Positions 41,194-51,393 of a DNA stretch of 62,880 nucleotides are shown one piece after another (position 1 is the stretch's first letter; every line of letters starts with the position of its first letter). A model generated the notes under the pieces. It ran no database searches, was not told the origin of the DNA, and saw only the letters and a program-made list of their open reading frames with translations. The translations under genes and the position numbers were made by a program. Source of the stretch: Alishewanella jeotgali KCTC 22429. GTDB lineage: Bacteria; Pseudomonadota; Gammaproteobacteria; Enterobacterales; Alteromonadaceae. The DNA is taken from the NCBI RefSeq assembly GCF_000245735.1, contig NZ_AHTH01000011.1:1-62880 (forward strand), written 5' to 3'.

Positions 41194-43260
41194 TTATTGG
41201 CCTTCCGTCAGGATCCGTGGCGTGACAAAAATTAACAGCTCACTCTTTTCGTTCAGCTCACGCTTGTTGCGGAATAATACACCCATATATGGAATATCGC
41301 CCAACAGCGGTACCTTACTTACCGTAGAAACGATTTGCTGTTGATAAATCCCACCCAGTACTATGGTTTCGCCATTATCGGCCAACACCTGAGTCATAAT
41401 TTGCTGGGTATCAATGGCTGTTGCCGGACCTGTTGGCGTTTGTACCGTTTCACCACGGGTATTTTGGGTAATCACCAAATCCAGAATAATCTTATTGTCC
41501 GGTGTAATCTGCGGCGTCACCGTCAAGCTTAATACCGCTTTCTTAAATTCAACGGTCGTTGCGCCACTGGATGCAGCCTGAACATAAGGAATCTCGACAC
41601 CTTGCTCAATTCGGGCTTCTTTTTGGTTTGAGGTAGTAATTCGGGGGCTGGCAATCACTTCACCCTTATTTTCCTGCTCTAACGCAGACAGCTCAAGATC
41701 CAGCAAGGTACCATCAGCCAAACGCGCGACATGGAAAGCAATGCTGCCAGCCGGATTAGAAACCGGTAAATTCACATTCCAGCGGTCGTCCAATGCAGGG
41801 AAGTTACCATTAGAAATACCGTTAGCACCAGGTGCGGTACCAGAGACCCCACGGTTTCCACCACTGGTGCTTTGTTGATCACTAAAGCCCCAACGGATCC
41901 CCAGCTCATCAGTAACATTATCGTTAACTGTTACGATACGAGACTCGATCAATACCTGCCGTACCGGAATATCCAGGCGTTCCAGCAGCCGGCGCACACT
42001 TTCGATATTTCTCGCAGTGTCTTTAAGCAATAGCGTATTAGTGCGTTCATCGACCACTACGCTACCGCGCTCTGATAACAAGGTCGCTTCACGATTTGAA
42101 AGTAAACCGGCCAGGTCAGACGCCTTGGCATAATTAATCTGGATCAGATCAGAGAACAACGGCTCTAGTTGCTCAACCTGTTGCCGGGCTTCCAGCTCGC
42201 GCGCCTCACGTGCCGCCAGCTCTTCAGTTGGTGCAACCATTAAGATATTGCCTTCCATCCGCTTATCCAGGCCTTTAACCCGCAGCACGATATCTAATGC
42301 CTGATCCCAAGGTGTACCGTCCAGGCGTAGGGTGATATTGCCGGTCACAGTGTCACTGGTGACCAGGTTAAAGCCGTTATAGTCGGCGATAATTTGTAGC
42401 ACAGTGCGGATCGGGATGTCCTGAAAATTAAGAGAGATCGGGCGGCCTTTAAACTCTTTATTTCCACCAAGAATACTGCGACGACTGGTATCACGCACCA
42501 GATTGACGGTGAAAATATTATCAACTTGCTGATAATTGTAAGTAAATTGCTCGGTGGTATCGATAATCAACTTAGTTGAAGTGGCTTCGCGAAATGTCTC
42601 AACACCTTTAACGATAGTGGCAAAATCCATCACATCTAATTGATAAAGTAGTTCATCAGGAATTGACGTGTTATGGAATTCAATCTCTAACTTACCTAGT
42701 CGCTCCTGAATATCCACTGCAGCAGCATTCTCACGCAGAAACACCAGTACTCGGCCTTCACCGCGCTCGCCGCGTCTAAAATCAATTGCTTGTAGCTGAT
42801 TAATAAAACTTGGGTTAATCTCCGAGGTGCTGCCAGGACGAGTAACCTGAGGCGTATCAGCTAAGTGTACAGAGAATACATTGTCACTCAACCGAGTACG
42901 ATAAACCTTTAGGTTATCCATACTGATAATCGAATTAACGCCTTCATCATTCAACGTTGACCTGATGTTTGATACGCCCGCTTGCCGAACCGGAATATCA
43001 GCTAAGCGTTGCTCTAACTCCGCAGACGGAAAAGTGACACTGATTCTGGCTGGTTGCTGCAGAAGCTCCACCTTGGGCTCTAGTGTCAAAGTTTCGTCGA
43101 AAACAAACTCAATTTCTGTTTCACCATTGAGTAGCGGGTTATAGCGAACTTCGTACAGCAAAGGAGCTGCAGTTGCTGACAATGAACTCAGCAGCAACGC
43201 CAACAAACCAAGTCTGCTGCCTTTAAATCCTGTAGGTTTATTCTTAATTAATTTATCCAT
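41194..43260 (-). CDS. pilQ: Type IV pilus secretin PilQ
   Basis: A 688-residue outer-membrane secretin through which the pilus leaves the cell. Signal peptide (about 1-31), AMIN domains (about 35-270, probable peptidoglycan binding), STN/N0 (GRPISLNFQDIPIRTVLQII), N1 and the secretin domain with VPLLGDIPYMGVLFR near 645-660. It depends on a pilotin such as PilF. Last gene of pilMNOPQ; a GC-rich stem (41168-41184) follows but lacks a U-tract. Confidence 0.95.
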   Translation of the reverse strand: MDKLIKNKPTGFKGSRLGLLALLLSSLSATAAPLLYEVRYNPLLNGETEIEFVFDETLTLEPKVELLQQPARISVTFPSAELEQRLADIPVRQAGVSNIRSTLNDEGVNSIISMDNLKVYRTRLSDNVFSVHLADTPQVTRPGSTSEINPSFINQLQAIDFRRGERGEGRVLVFLRENAAAVDIQERLGKLEIEFHNTSIPDELLYQLDVMDFATIVKGVETFREATSTKLIIDTTEQFTYNYQQVDNIFTVNLVRDTSRRSILGGNKEFKGRPISLNFQDIPIRTVLQIIADYNGFNLVTSDTVTGNITLRLDGTPWDQALDIVLRVKGLDKRMEGNILMVAPTEELAAREARELEARQQVEQLEPLFSDLIQINYAKASDLAGLLSNREATLLSERGSVVVDERTNTLLLKDTARNIESVRRLLERLDIPVRQVLIESRIVTVNDNVTDELGIRWGFSDQQSTSGGNRGVSGTAPGANGISNGNFPALDDRWNVNLPVSNPAGSIAFHVARLADGTLLDLELSALEQENKGEVIASPRITTSNQKEARIEQGVEIPYVQAASSGATTVEFKKAVLSLTVTPQITPDNKIILDLVITQNTRGETVQTPTGPATAIDTQQIMTQVLADNGETIVLGGIYQQQIVSTVSKVPLLGDIPYMGVLFRNKRELNEKSELLIFVTPRILTEGQ

Positions 43261-43275
43261 GATTTACTCGCACAC

Positions 43276-43809
43276 TTAGTTACCTGCAGTTGCAGCATCG
43301 AACATCTGGACTCGCGTAGTACGCTCAACCCAACAACCAGACCCATCAGGGATCATCTCCAATAAGTCAATATGAGTGGGTTCAACCTTAATAACTTTGC
43401 CGTGAAACAGCCCCATGTAGTTATTTAACGTGATTCTATGTAGCGCCTTGTCCGCCGACTCCACTAAAGCCCACAGCTGAGTACCATCACCTAAGGTACC
43501 GCGCATCCGTAAATTATCCAAAGCAAAGCGTTCCAGTGGTTCTTTACGACGGTTCGGGTCCGGGTGCATACAATCTTGCTGTTGCAAGAATCGATCCTGA
43601 ATTGCTTCGGGTGTCGGCTCAGAGAAGGGACTGCGCGTTCCTGCCACTGTGTAAGGTATATGGATAAACTCTTTTGCTTGTGGCAAAGGCTCCACTCTAG
43701 GTCGAGAGTTGGATTTCACATTTTCCATGTGTTGCTGAATATCGCTCAAATCATCAAAACAACCGGTAAGAAACAAGGTAGCGGCGACAACAGTTATAAG
43801 AGCTCTCAT
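43276..43809 (-). CDS. pilP: Type IV pilus lipoprotein PilP
   Basis: A 177-residue inner-membrane lipoprotein; lipobox LTGC with Cys17. The C-terminal beta domain (about 75-172) links PilN/PilO with the PilQ N0 domain. LERFALDNLRMRGTL and GCWVERTTRV are family motifs. Its ATG overlaps the pilO stop by 4 nt. Confidence 0.93.
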   Translation of the reverse strand: MRALITVVAATLFLTGCFDDLSDIQQHMENVKSNSRPRVEPLPQAKEFIHIPYTVAGTRSPFSEPTPEAIQDRFLQQQDCMHPDPNRRKEPLERFALDNLRMRGTLGDGTQLWALVESADKALHRITLNNYMGLFHGKVIKVEPTHIDLLEMIPDGSGCWVERTTRVQMFDAATAGN

Positions 43810-44405
43810 TTTGTGCTCTCCTTATAACGGTAGGTTTTCGCGACCACATTAAATTTTAGTTTATTGTCTTTATCGGCCTGGATAGTGAAATCATGCAAAC
43901 TAACAATCCGCGGTAGCTTAGCGACTTCACTCACGAAATTACCAAACTGATGATAATCGCCAACTACATCAATTTTTATCGGCAACTCGGTGTAAAACTC
44001 TTTTTCAATCTCAGGTTCCCAGTTAATCCGAATGAAAGTTAATCCGCTGGTTGTGCCGACATAGGTAATATCATCAAGTAAACCAGGTGTTTCGTGGGTT
44101 GTCGGGAGTTGTTTTAGCAAGATAGCAAATGTCTCTTCCATTTCTTTCATTTGCTCACGATAAACTTCAAGGTTTACTGCTGAAGCATACCGGGTCTGAT
44201 AAGTTTGGCGTAGCTCAGTTTCTTTCTGCTTGGCTGCGTTTAACTGTTCAATTTTACTATCGATTAATAAATAGTAGCTAAGAACAGAAACTAACGCGGC
44301 AACAATCAATGCGAAAATCACTTTTACGGCCAGGGGCCAAGATCCCATATTTTCGAGGTCTAAATCGTTAATATCGATTTCAGATAATTTCATATTAAGT
44401 GCCAT
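43806..44405 (-). CDS. pilO: Type IV pilus alignment protein PilO
   Basis: A 199-residue bitopic protein: one membrane helix (about 27-49), a coiled coil and a ferredoxin-like periplasmic domain. It pairs with PilN to bridge the cytoplasmic PilM ring to PilP/PilQ. LLKQLPTTHETPGLLDDI is characteristic. It overlaps pilN by one nucleotide. Confidence 0.93.
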   Translation of the reverse strand: MALNMKLSEIDINDLDLENMGSWPLAVKVIFALIVAALVSVLSYYLLIDSKIEQLNAAKQKETELRQTYQTRYASAVNLEVYREQMKEMEETFAILLKQLPTTHETPGLLDDITYVGTTSGLTFIRINWEPEIEKEFYTELPIKIDVVGDYHQFGNFVSEVAKLPRIVSLHDFTIQADKDNKLKFNVVAKTYRYKESTK

Positions 44406-44998
44406 TATCTGCCTCCCTGAGCTGCGTTAGCGGCATTGGTTTGTTGCTCCAATGCCTCGTAGCCAGCAATCTTGACATGCATACGAAAATCACTCAGCAA
44501 GGATGAACGCTCCTTACCGGCTTCGATAAACTCCAGATACGGTGCCGACAACAACTCTGACTGCTCTGCCTCCCGTAACATATTAGATAACCTGTTATTC
44601 GATTCACTTTTCCCTAATAACAACAGCGCAGAACCTTTCTTCTCAAGCTGGGTTAGATAAACACCGGAAGGTACGATGCGCGAGATCTCTAACATCAGTT
44701 GAGTGCCGAGATTACGGCTACCTTGCAGCTGTTCTATCAACGTCATCCGTTGCTGCAAACTACGCTTTGTCTCATTGAGATTACGGATTTCAGCGATGCG
44801 TTGATCCAGAATTCGGATCTCACTCTCGAGATATTGGTTACGTTTCGCCTGACCATCCAGGCGTGCGTTGTAAACCAAGTTAATCAGAAAGAACACCAGA
44901 AAACTGACTATAGCTGTCAACGCCAATACCATGACATAATTCTTCTGACGCTCTTTTCTGGCGGCTTCACGCCAGGGTAACAGGTTTATAGATGCCAT
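44405..44998 (-). CDS. pilN: Type IV pilus alignment protein PilN
   Basis: A 197-residue bitopic protein whose short N-terminal peptide INLLPWREAARKER inserts in PilM. A membrane helix (about 22-42), a coiled coil and a periplasmic domain follow. It overlaps the 3' end of pilM by 13 nt. Confidence 0.94.
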   Translation of the reverse strand: MASINLLPWREAARKERQKNYVMVLALTAIVSFLVFFLINLVYNARLDGQAKRNQYLESEIRILDQRIAEIRNLNETKRSLQQRMTLIEQLQGSRNLGTQLMLEISRIVPSGVYLTQLEKKGSALLLLGKSESNNRLSNMLREAEQSELLSAPYLEFIEAGKERSSLLSDFRMHVKIAGYEALEQQTNAANAAQGGR

Positions 44999-46065
44999 GA
45001 TGAGAAACTCCGTAGCGCAAGACCACTCGCTACCATCAGCTGAGGTGCACTCTTGTCCAGTACGTCGCGATCGATGGCGGTTGACACTTCCATACTGGAA
45101 AACGGATGAGCAATCACAGTGTGGATACCGAGCTCATCGATTAATAGCTTATCTATACCCTCGATTAACGCTGAGCCCCCTGACACCACCAAATAATCGA
45201 CCGCATCTTTACCACTGCTGGTCAAATACATTTGGATACCACGTCGAATTTGCTGCAGTAGCATAGTTTGAAATGGCGCCAATACCTCGAACGTATAGTT
45301 GGGGGGTAAATCACCATTAACCTTCGCTTGCTCGGCTTCCTCGTAGCTTTTGTTGTAGTAAGACAGAATGCTCCGCGTATACTGCTCACCACCAAATACC
45401 TGATCCCGGGTATAGAGCGTTTTCCCCCCTTCAACGATACTCAGTAACGTCATAGTGGCACCGATATCTACCAGGGCCACCACTTTGTTCGCGGCATCGG
45501 CAGGTAGTTGATTCAAACACAGTTCAGCGGCACGGCTTAGGGCATAACTTTCAACATCTACTACCTTGGCAGTAAAACCACCATGCGTCAGGGCTGCGAC
45601 CCTTGCTTCAATACTCTCAGTCCGGGCGGCGCTCAGCAAAACATTTACTTTAGAGGGATCGGCTTCGTTAACATCAAGCTTTTCAAAGTCCAGGCTTACT
45701 TCATTTAAAGGATAAGGAATAAGCGTATCAGCCTCCACTTCTATTTGGCTCTCCAATTCAGCGTCGGTTAAGGAGACATCCATAAAAATGACTTTGCTTA
45801 TCACTGTCGAGCCGGAGATGGCCGTGGCTGCAAGTTTTACTGAGCGAGGGATCTTTTTACGAATTTTAGCCAACACATTTCCAACGGCTTCAATGTCTTG
45901 CACTTCGCGATCTGACATAGCCCCTTTTTGCATAGGCTCTATCGCAAAGGCTTCCACTTTATAATATCCGCTGTGCTGACTTAACAGTACGGCTTTCACA
46001 GAGTGCGAGCCAATATCTATACCCACCATTATTGGGGGTTGTTTACTAAACAGGCTTTTAATCAT
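44986..46065 (-). CDS. pilM: Type IV pilus assembly ATPase-like PilM
   Basis: A 359-residue actin/FtsA-like cytoplasmic protein that forms the inner ring of the pilus machine. VGIDIGSHSVKAVLLS and ALVDIGATMTLLSIVEGG are nucleotide-binding motifs, and VSGGSALIEGIDKLL is the adenosine motif. It is the first gene of the pil operon, divergent from mrcA across 154 nt that should hold both promoters. Confidence 0.95.
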   Translation of the reverse strand: MIKSLFSKQPPIMVGIDIGSHSVKAVLLSQHSGYYKVEAFAIEPMQKGAMSDREVQDIEAVGNVLAKIRKKIPRSVKLAATAISGSTVISKVIFMDVSLTDAELESQIEVEADTLIPYPLNEVSLDFEKLDVNEADPSKVNVLLSAARTESIEARVAALTHGGFTAKVVDVESYALSRAAELCLNQLPADAANKVVALVDIGATMTLLSIVEGGKTLYTRDQVFGGEQYTRSILSYYNKSYEEAEQAKVNGDLPPNYTFEVLAPFQTMLLQQIRRGIQMYLTSSGKDAVDYLVVSGGSALIEGIDKLLIDELGIHTVIAHPFSSMEVSTAIDRDVLDKSAPQLMVASGLALRSFSSWHL

Positions 46066-46219
46066 AGCGTCCTGCAGCCGTTTTTTGTTAGCGATTTATA
46101 GTTAGTTATTCTTAGCCCAGAGCTGATTTTTTGGCAAGAAAAAGCGTTTAATCTCAGTCTAATAAATATATACTAGCAGTGATATTACCAAATTGGGAGT
46201 TAAAAATTGGGGTCTTCAG

Positions 46220-48721
46220 GTGTCTTGGTTTAAAAAACTGATCATTTTTGTTTTTATAGCCTTCCTGGTAGGTGTTGGTGGCATTGCGGGCACCTATTTT
46301 TGGTTAAGAGCTGATCTGCCTGATGTTGCTACGTTGAAAGACGTAAGACTACAGACGCCGATGCAGGTGTTTACTGCTGATGGCGAACTGATCTCGCAAT
46401 TTGGTGAGCAACGTCGGATCCCATTACGCCTGGACGAAATGCCCCCGCTTTTAATTCAAGCCTTCCTGGCCACCGAAGATACCCGCTTTTACGAGCATCC
46501 GGGTATTGATATTATCGGTATAATGCGGGCCGCAACCGTGGTTGCCACCTCTGGCGAGCTCAGCCAGGGCGCCAGTACTATTACCCAGCAGTTGGCGCGG
46601 AACTTTTTCTTAAGTCGTGAAAAAAAGCTGATCCGTAAAATCAAAGAAATCTTTTTGGCCATTCATATTGAGCAATTGCTGACCAAGGATGAAATCCTTG
46701 AACTCTACCTGAACAAAATTGAGTTGGGTCATCGCGCCTTTGGGGTGGGAGCTGCGGCTCAGGTGTATTTTGGTAAAACGGTACAGGAACTTACTGTTGA
46801 CGAAATGGCGATTATTGCCGGTCTGCCCAAAGCGCCATCGGTATTAAACCCGGTACGTTCAGCCAGTAACGCCCGTGCCCGTCGTAACGTTGTGCTTGGC
46901 CGGATGCTGGACACTGGCGCTATTGATCGCGCCACCTACGACGCGGCCATCGCCGCCCCGGTGACCAGCCGGTTACATGGTGCCCAGATCACCGCCTCCG
47001 CTCCCTATATCGCCGAAATGGTGCGCCAACAAATGGTTGACCGTTTTGGTGAAGAAGTTGCATACACTGAAGGCTTTCGCGTTTATACCACTATCAATAG
47101 TAAAGATCAGGCCATTGCCCGCCGGGCCCTGCAACAGAATTTGTACGACTATGATGAGCGTCATGGCTATCGTGGTCCGGTCGCCGAATTGTGGCAAAGT
47201 CAGTTGCAGCAAAGCGATGCTGCAGAGCCGGTATTTACCGAGAAGAACCGACCTGAGCCTGCGGAAATTAATGCTTACCTGGACCGTCAGCAAGGTATTG
47301 AGGACCTTATTCCGGCTATCGTATTAGACGTGAAACAGCAGAGTGCCATGGTGCTGCTAAAAGGCGGCCAACTGCAGGAGCTGTCCTGGGATGGCCTGAA
47401 ATGGGCCCGTAGCTTTATCACCGATGAGCGTCAGGGCACGGCACCGAAAACAGCAGCGGCGATCCTGAAACCCGGCCAGCACATCCTGGTACGGCAGCAG
47501 GATGAGCTCTGGCGCCTGAGCCAGATCCCAGCCGCCAGCAGTGCCCTGGTGGCCATCGATCCAAAAGATGGTGCTATCCGCTCTTTAGTCGGTGGCTATA
47601 GTTTTGCGCAAAGCCAGTTTAACCGGGTAACCCAGGCTAAACGTCAGGTAGGCTCCAATATCAAACCCTTTATCTATTCTGCTGCGCTCGAGCATAACTA
47701 TACCTTAGCCAGCTTAATGAACGATGCTCCTATCCACCACTGGGATGCCGGTGCCGGTATTGCCTGGCGGCCACGCAACTCGCCAGCAGTCTATGACGGG
47801 CCAATCCGGATCCGCGAAGCTCTGGCGAAATCGAAAAACGTTGTTTCCATCCGCTTATTGCGCGGTATCGGTATCGACGCCACTATCGAACAGTTACTAA
47901 AATTTGGCTTTAGCGCCACCGATCTGCCCCGCAACGAGACACTGGCCCTGGGCTCTGCCTCGTCGACGCCGTTGGAAGTCGTTACCGGTTATGCCGTCTT
48001 CGCCAATGGCGGCTTTCTGGTGCAGCCTTATGTTGTCGATAAGGTACTGAATGCCGAGGATAAAGTCATCTTTCAACATCAGCCGCTGTTAGCTTGTGAA
48101 GCTTGTCAGGAAACGGACGGTGAAACACCGATTCAAGCCGCACCACGGGTGATTTCGGCACAAAACGCCTTTTTAATCGCCGATGCGCTGAAAAGCAGTA
48201 TCTGGGGTGGTGGCGACTGGCGCCAGGGCACAGGTTGGAATGGTACCGCCTGGCAGCTACAAAACCTGCGCCGTCGTGATCTGGCGGGTAAAACCGGTAC
48301 CACCAATGATTCGAAAGATACCTGGTTCTCTGGTTTTAACAGTGATCTGGCGGTAACCAGCTGGGTCGGTTTTGATGATGCTAACCGCAGCCTCGGCCGG
48401 GCATTGTGGAATGCCAATCTTGGTCGGGAGCAAAGCGCCGGAGCTGAGTCCGGTGCCCGCACCGCCATGCCTGCCTGGCAGAGTTTTATGCGGCAGATCC
48501 TGCCTGCCTATCCGGAAAAAACCGTTACGCCACCGGTCGGCATTTCGTCAGTGCGCATAGATCTGACAACCGGGCTGTTAAGCCGCAGCACTGACCATAC
48601 CAGCAGTTTTGAGTTCTTCAAACTTGGCACTGAGCCGACGCAATACGTATCAGGTAGCGTACCTCAGGTGCAATTTGGTGAGAACAATCAACAAAAGCAG
48701 GAACTGGAAGAGCTGTTCTAA
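46220..48721 (+). CDS. mrcA: Penicillin-binding protein 1A
   Basis: A bifunctional peptidoglycan synthase of 833 residues from GTG 46220. One N-terminal membrane anchor, a GT51 glycosyltransferase domain (catalytic Glu in ATEDTRFYEHPG; QGASTITQQLARNFF), and a transpeptidase domain with the SxxK motif SNIK in RQVGSNIKPFIYS, SKN in AKSKNVVSIR and KTGT in LAGKTGTTND. I prefer GTG 46220 (GGGG 7 nt upstream; VSWFKKLIIF start) to a TTG 27 nt earlier. The divergent arrangement with pilM is conserved. Confidence 0.95.
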   Translation: MSWFKKLIIFVFIAFLVGVGGIAGTYFWLRADLPDVATLKDVRLQTPMQVFTADGELISQFGEQRRIPLRLDEMPPLLIQAFLATEDTRFYEHPGIDIIGIMRAATVVATSGELSQGASTITQQLARNFFLSREKKLIRKIKEIFLAIHIEQLLTKDEILELYLNKIELGHRAFGVGAAAQVYFGKTVQELTVDEMAIIAGLPKAPSVLNPVRSASNARARRNVVLGRMLDTGAIDRATYDAAIAAPVTSRLHGAQITASAPYIAEMVRQQMVDRFGEEVAYTEGFRVYTTINSKDQAIARRALQQNLYDYDERHGYRGPVAELWQSQLQQSDAAEPVFTEKNRPEPAEINAYLDRQQGIEDLIPAIVLDVKQQSAMVLLKGGQLQELSWDGLKWARSFITDERQGTAPKTAAAILKPGQHILVRQQDELWRLSQIPAASSALVAIDPKDGAIRSLVGGYSFAQSQFNRVTQAKRQVGSNIKPFIYSAALEHNYTLASLMNDAPIHHWDAGAGIAWRPRNSPAVYDGPIRIREALAKSKNVVSIRLLRGIGIDATIEQLLKFGFSATDLPRNETLALGSASSTPLEVVTGYAVFANGGFLVQPYVVDKVLNAEDKVIFQHQPLLACEACQETDGETPIQAAPRVISAQNAFLIADALKSSIWGGGDWRQGTGWNGTAWQLQNLRRRDLAGKTGTTNDSKDTWFSGFNSDLAVTSWVGFDDANRSLGRALWNANLGREQSAGAESGARTAMPAWQSFMRQILPAYPEKTVTPPVGISSVRIDLTTGLLSRSTDHTSSFEFFKLGTEPTQYVSGSVPQVQFGENNQQKQELEELF

Positions 48722-48734
48722 GCATACTTTCAGA

Positions 48735-48769
48735 GTATAAAAAAACCGGCACTGCCGGTTTTTTTATAC
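48735..48769. terminator. Bidirectional terminator between mrcA and argH
   Basis: A palindrome GTATAAAAAAACCGGC ... GCCGGTTTTTTTATAC with A- and T-tracts on both sides, 13 nt past the mrcA stop and 12 nt past the argH stop, suits both convergent genes. Confidence 0.92.
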
Positions 48770-48781
48770 TTGCTGAGCACA

Positions 48782-50167
48782 CTAATGACTAACAGTATCA
48801 AACCATTGCTGTGCCAGTTTTAACTGCTGTAATACCTGCACCGGCGCTGTACCACCATAGGCGGCTCGTTTGGCCAAACCGGCTTCAATAGTCAGCGCAG
48901 CGTAGACGTCATCGGTAATCAGCGGGCTGACCTGCTGCATCTCAGTCAGTGGTAATGCTTCGAGCGCGACCTTGGCCGCTGAAGCTTTTAACACCAGCGC
49001 TCCAGACAGCTCATGCGCGTCACGGAACGGCACACCCTTGGCTACCAGATAATCAGCCAGATCCGTCGCGTTGCTATAACCCAGCTCGGCGGCCCGACGA
49101 CATTGCTCTGTATTGACTGCTAAATGGGGTAATACCGTTGCCAAAACCAGCAGAGATTGCTGCCAGGTTGCCATCAGGTCGAAAAAGCCCTGTTTGTCTT
49201 CCTGCATATCTTTGTTATAGGCCAGCGGTAAGCCTTTCAGCACATGCAAAATGGCGACCAAATGTCCGAGCACACGGCCGGTTTTACCGCGCAGTAGCTC
49301 AAATACATCCGGGTTTTTCTTTTGCGGCATCAGCGAAGAACCGCTACTGATGGCGTCACCCAGTTTAAAGAACGCCGCTTCACCTGAGCAGAAGAAGATC
49401 ACATCTTCCGACAAACGTGATAAATGCGTCATACACAAGCTGGCGGCAGCGGAAAGCTCCACCACATAATCGCGATCTGATACCGCATCCAGACTATTGG
49501 CTGCTGCCTGGGCAAACCCCAGACGCTGTGCCAGTGTATGCCGATCCATCGCCACCCCAGTACCGGCCAGTGCACCACAGCCCAGCGGACACACATCTAA
49601 GCGTGCTACAGCGTCATCTAAGCGACTCAGGTCACGTTTAAACATCTCGACATAAGCCAGTGCCCAATGCGCCACTAAAACCGGCTGGGCGCGCTGCAGA
49701 TGAGTAAAACCCGGCATCACGTCGCTACCGGCTCGCTCGGCAAATACCAGCAAGGCTCTGAGTACTGATAATAACGCCTGTCGCACATAGCCAGCATTTA
49801 GCCGGGTCCATAACCGCAGATCGGTAGCAACCAGATCATTACGGCTGCGTCCGGTATGTAACTTCTTCGCCACCGCGCCCAGTTTAGCGGTAAGCTGAGC
49901 TTCCACCCAGCTGTGAATATCTTCTTCCTGAGTTTGCAACGGTAACTTCGGATCCGCCTCAATCGCCACCGCTAAGTCAGCCAAGCCGGTATCCAGTTGC
50001 TGCGCTTCCTGCTGATTGATAATACCGGCTTGCAACAAACCGGCGGCCCAGGCACGCGAAGCCGCGATGTCCTGCAGCGCCAGTTGATAATCAAAACTCA
50101 GCGAATCGTTAAAATCGCGGAACTCAGCCAGTGTCGCTTCGGTAAAGCGACCACCCCACATCGCCAT
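48782..50167 (-). CDS. argH: Argininosuccinate lyase
   Basis: A 461-residue lyase that releases arginine and fumarate in the last step of arginine synthesis. The signature GSSLMPQKKNPD is complete, with HTGRSRNDLVATD. Many marine relatives carry an ArgH with an added ArgA acetyltransferase domain (about 620 residues); this one stops at the classic length, so N-acetylglutamate synthase must come from elsewhere. It follows argG by 3 nt. Confidence 0.96.
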   Translation of the reverse strand: MAMWGGRFTEATLAEFRDFNDSLSFDYQLALQDIAASRAWAAGLLQAGIINQQEAQQLDTGLADLAVAIEADPKLPLQTQEEDIHSWVEAQLTAKLGAVAKKLHTGRSRNDLVATDLRLWTRLNAGYVRQALLSVLRALLVFAERAGSDVMPGFTHLQRAQPVLVAHWALAYVEMFKRDLSRLDDAVARLDVCPLGCGALAGTGVAMDRHTLAQRLGFAQAAANSLDAVSDRDYVVELSAAASLCMTHLSRLSEDVIFFCSGEAAFFKLGDAISSGSSLMPQKKNPDVFELLRGKTGRVLGHLVAILHVLKGLPLAYNKDMQEDKQGFFDLMATWQQSLLVLATVLPHLAVNTEQCRRAAELGYSNATDLADYLVAKGVPFRDAHELSGALVLKASAAKVALEALPLTEMQQVSPLITDDVYAALTIEAGLAKRAAYGGTAPVQVLQQLKLAQQWFDTVSH

Positions 50168-50170
50168 AAC

Positions 50171-51385
50171 TTAATCCTTCTTCGCGTGCAGCGCCCGGAT
50201 CCGGCTGGCCAGACTGTACAACCGGATAAAGCCTTCAGCATCTTTCTGGTTATAGACTTCATCACCTTCAAAGGTAGCAAAGGCTTCAGAGTACAAACTA
50301 TTCGGCGAGCGACGTTTGGCCACAGTGACATTACCTTTATACAACTTGACCACTACATCACCGGTCAGCTGCGCCGCTAAGGAGGTGGCAGCGGCCAGTA
50401 AGGCGTCTTTTAAAGGTGTAAACCAACGGCCATCATAGACCAGCTGGGCAAACTCTAACCCCACCTCTTCGCGATATTTCAGTGAGGTGCGGTCATAAAC
50501 CAGCGCTTCCAAGCCTTTTAGTGCCGCCAGAATAATGGTACCGCCTGGTGTTTCATAACAGCCACGGGACTTCATACCGACTAACCGGTTTTCGACGATA
50601 TCAATCCGGCCAACACCATGCTCAGAGCCAACGGCATTTAACAGCTCAATGGCTGTTACGCCGTTCATGGCCTGACCATTAACCTTTTTCAGCTCACCGG
50701 CTTCGAAGCTCAACTCTACATATTCGGCTTTGTCCGGCGCCTGCTCTGGTGATTTGGTCCACATCCAGATCTGGTCAGATGGCTCATTCCATGGATTTTC
50801 AATTTCGCCGCCTTCATGCGAAATATGCCACAGGTTAGCATCGCGGCTGTAGATTTTGGTGGCAGAAGCCGTGGTTGGGATCTTCTTCTCGGCCAGATAA
50901 TTTAACAGCGATTGCCGGGAGTTAAACTCCCACTCCCGCCAGGGCGCAATAACTTTCAAATGCGGTGCCAGGGCAGCAAAAGCGCCTTCAAACCGCACCT
51001 GATCATTACCTTTACCGGTACAGCCATGACAGAGTGCATCAGCACCCAGCTCCAGTGCCAGTTTGACCTGAGCACGGGCAATCACTGGCCGTGCCATTGA
51101 GGTACCAAGCAGATACTGGCCTTCATAGACGGCGCCGGTTTTTAAGGTTGGGAAAATCACTTCGTTTACCAGCTCTTCGCGCAAGTCGACAACATAGCAG
51201 CTACTGGCGCCAGAGTTAATGGCCTTCTGCTCTACACCGGCCAGCTCTTCATCACCTTGGCCAACATTAGCGACGAAAGCGATGACTTCACAGTCATAGT
51301 TATCTTTTAACCAAGGTACAATGGCCGAGGTATCTAAACCGCCAGAATAAGCCAGTACCACTTTTTTTACGTTCTTTACGCTCAT
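50171..51385 (-). CDS. argG: Argininosuccinate synthase
   Basis: A 404-residue ATP-dependent enzyme that joins citrulline and aspartate. The PP-motif is [17 protein letters not shown] near residues 9-25, and [13 protein letters not shown] is also visible. ATG 51385 with GAGG 6 nt upstream starts MSVKNVKK; a TTG 12 nt earlier is less likely. It overlaps no gene; argF ends 9 nt upstream. Confidence 0.96.
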   Translation of the reverse strand: MSVKNVKKVVLAYSGGLDTSAIVPWLKDNYDCEVIAFVANVGQGDEELAGVEQKAINSGASSCYVVDLREELVNEVIFPTLKTGAVYEGQYLLGTSMARPVIARAQVKLALELGADALCHGCTGKGNDQVRFEGAFAALAPHLKVIAPWREWEFNSRQSLLNYLAEKKIPTTASATKIYSRDANLWHISHEGGEIENPWNEPSDQIWMWTKSPEQAPDKAEYVELSFEAGELKKVNGQAMNGVTAIELLNAVGSEHGVGRIDIVENRLVGMKSRGCYETPGGTIILAALKGLEALVYDRTSLKYREEVGLEFAQLVYDGRWFTPLKDALLAAATSLAAQLTGDVVVKLYKGNVTVAKRRSPNSLYSEAFATFEGDEVYNQKDAEGFIRLYSLASRIRALHAKKD

Positions 51386-51393
51386 CACCAACC

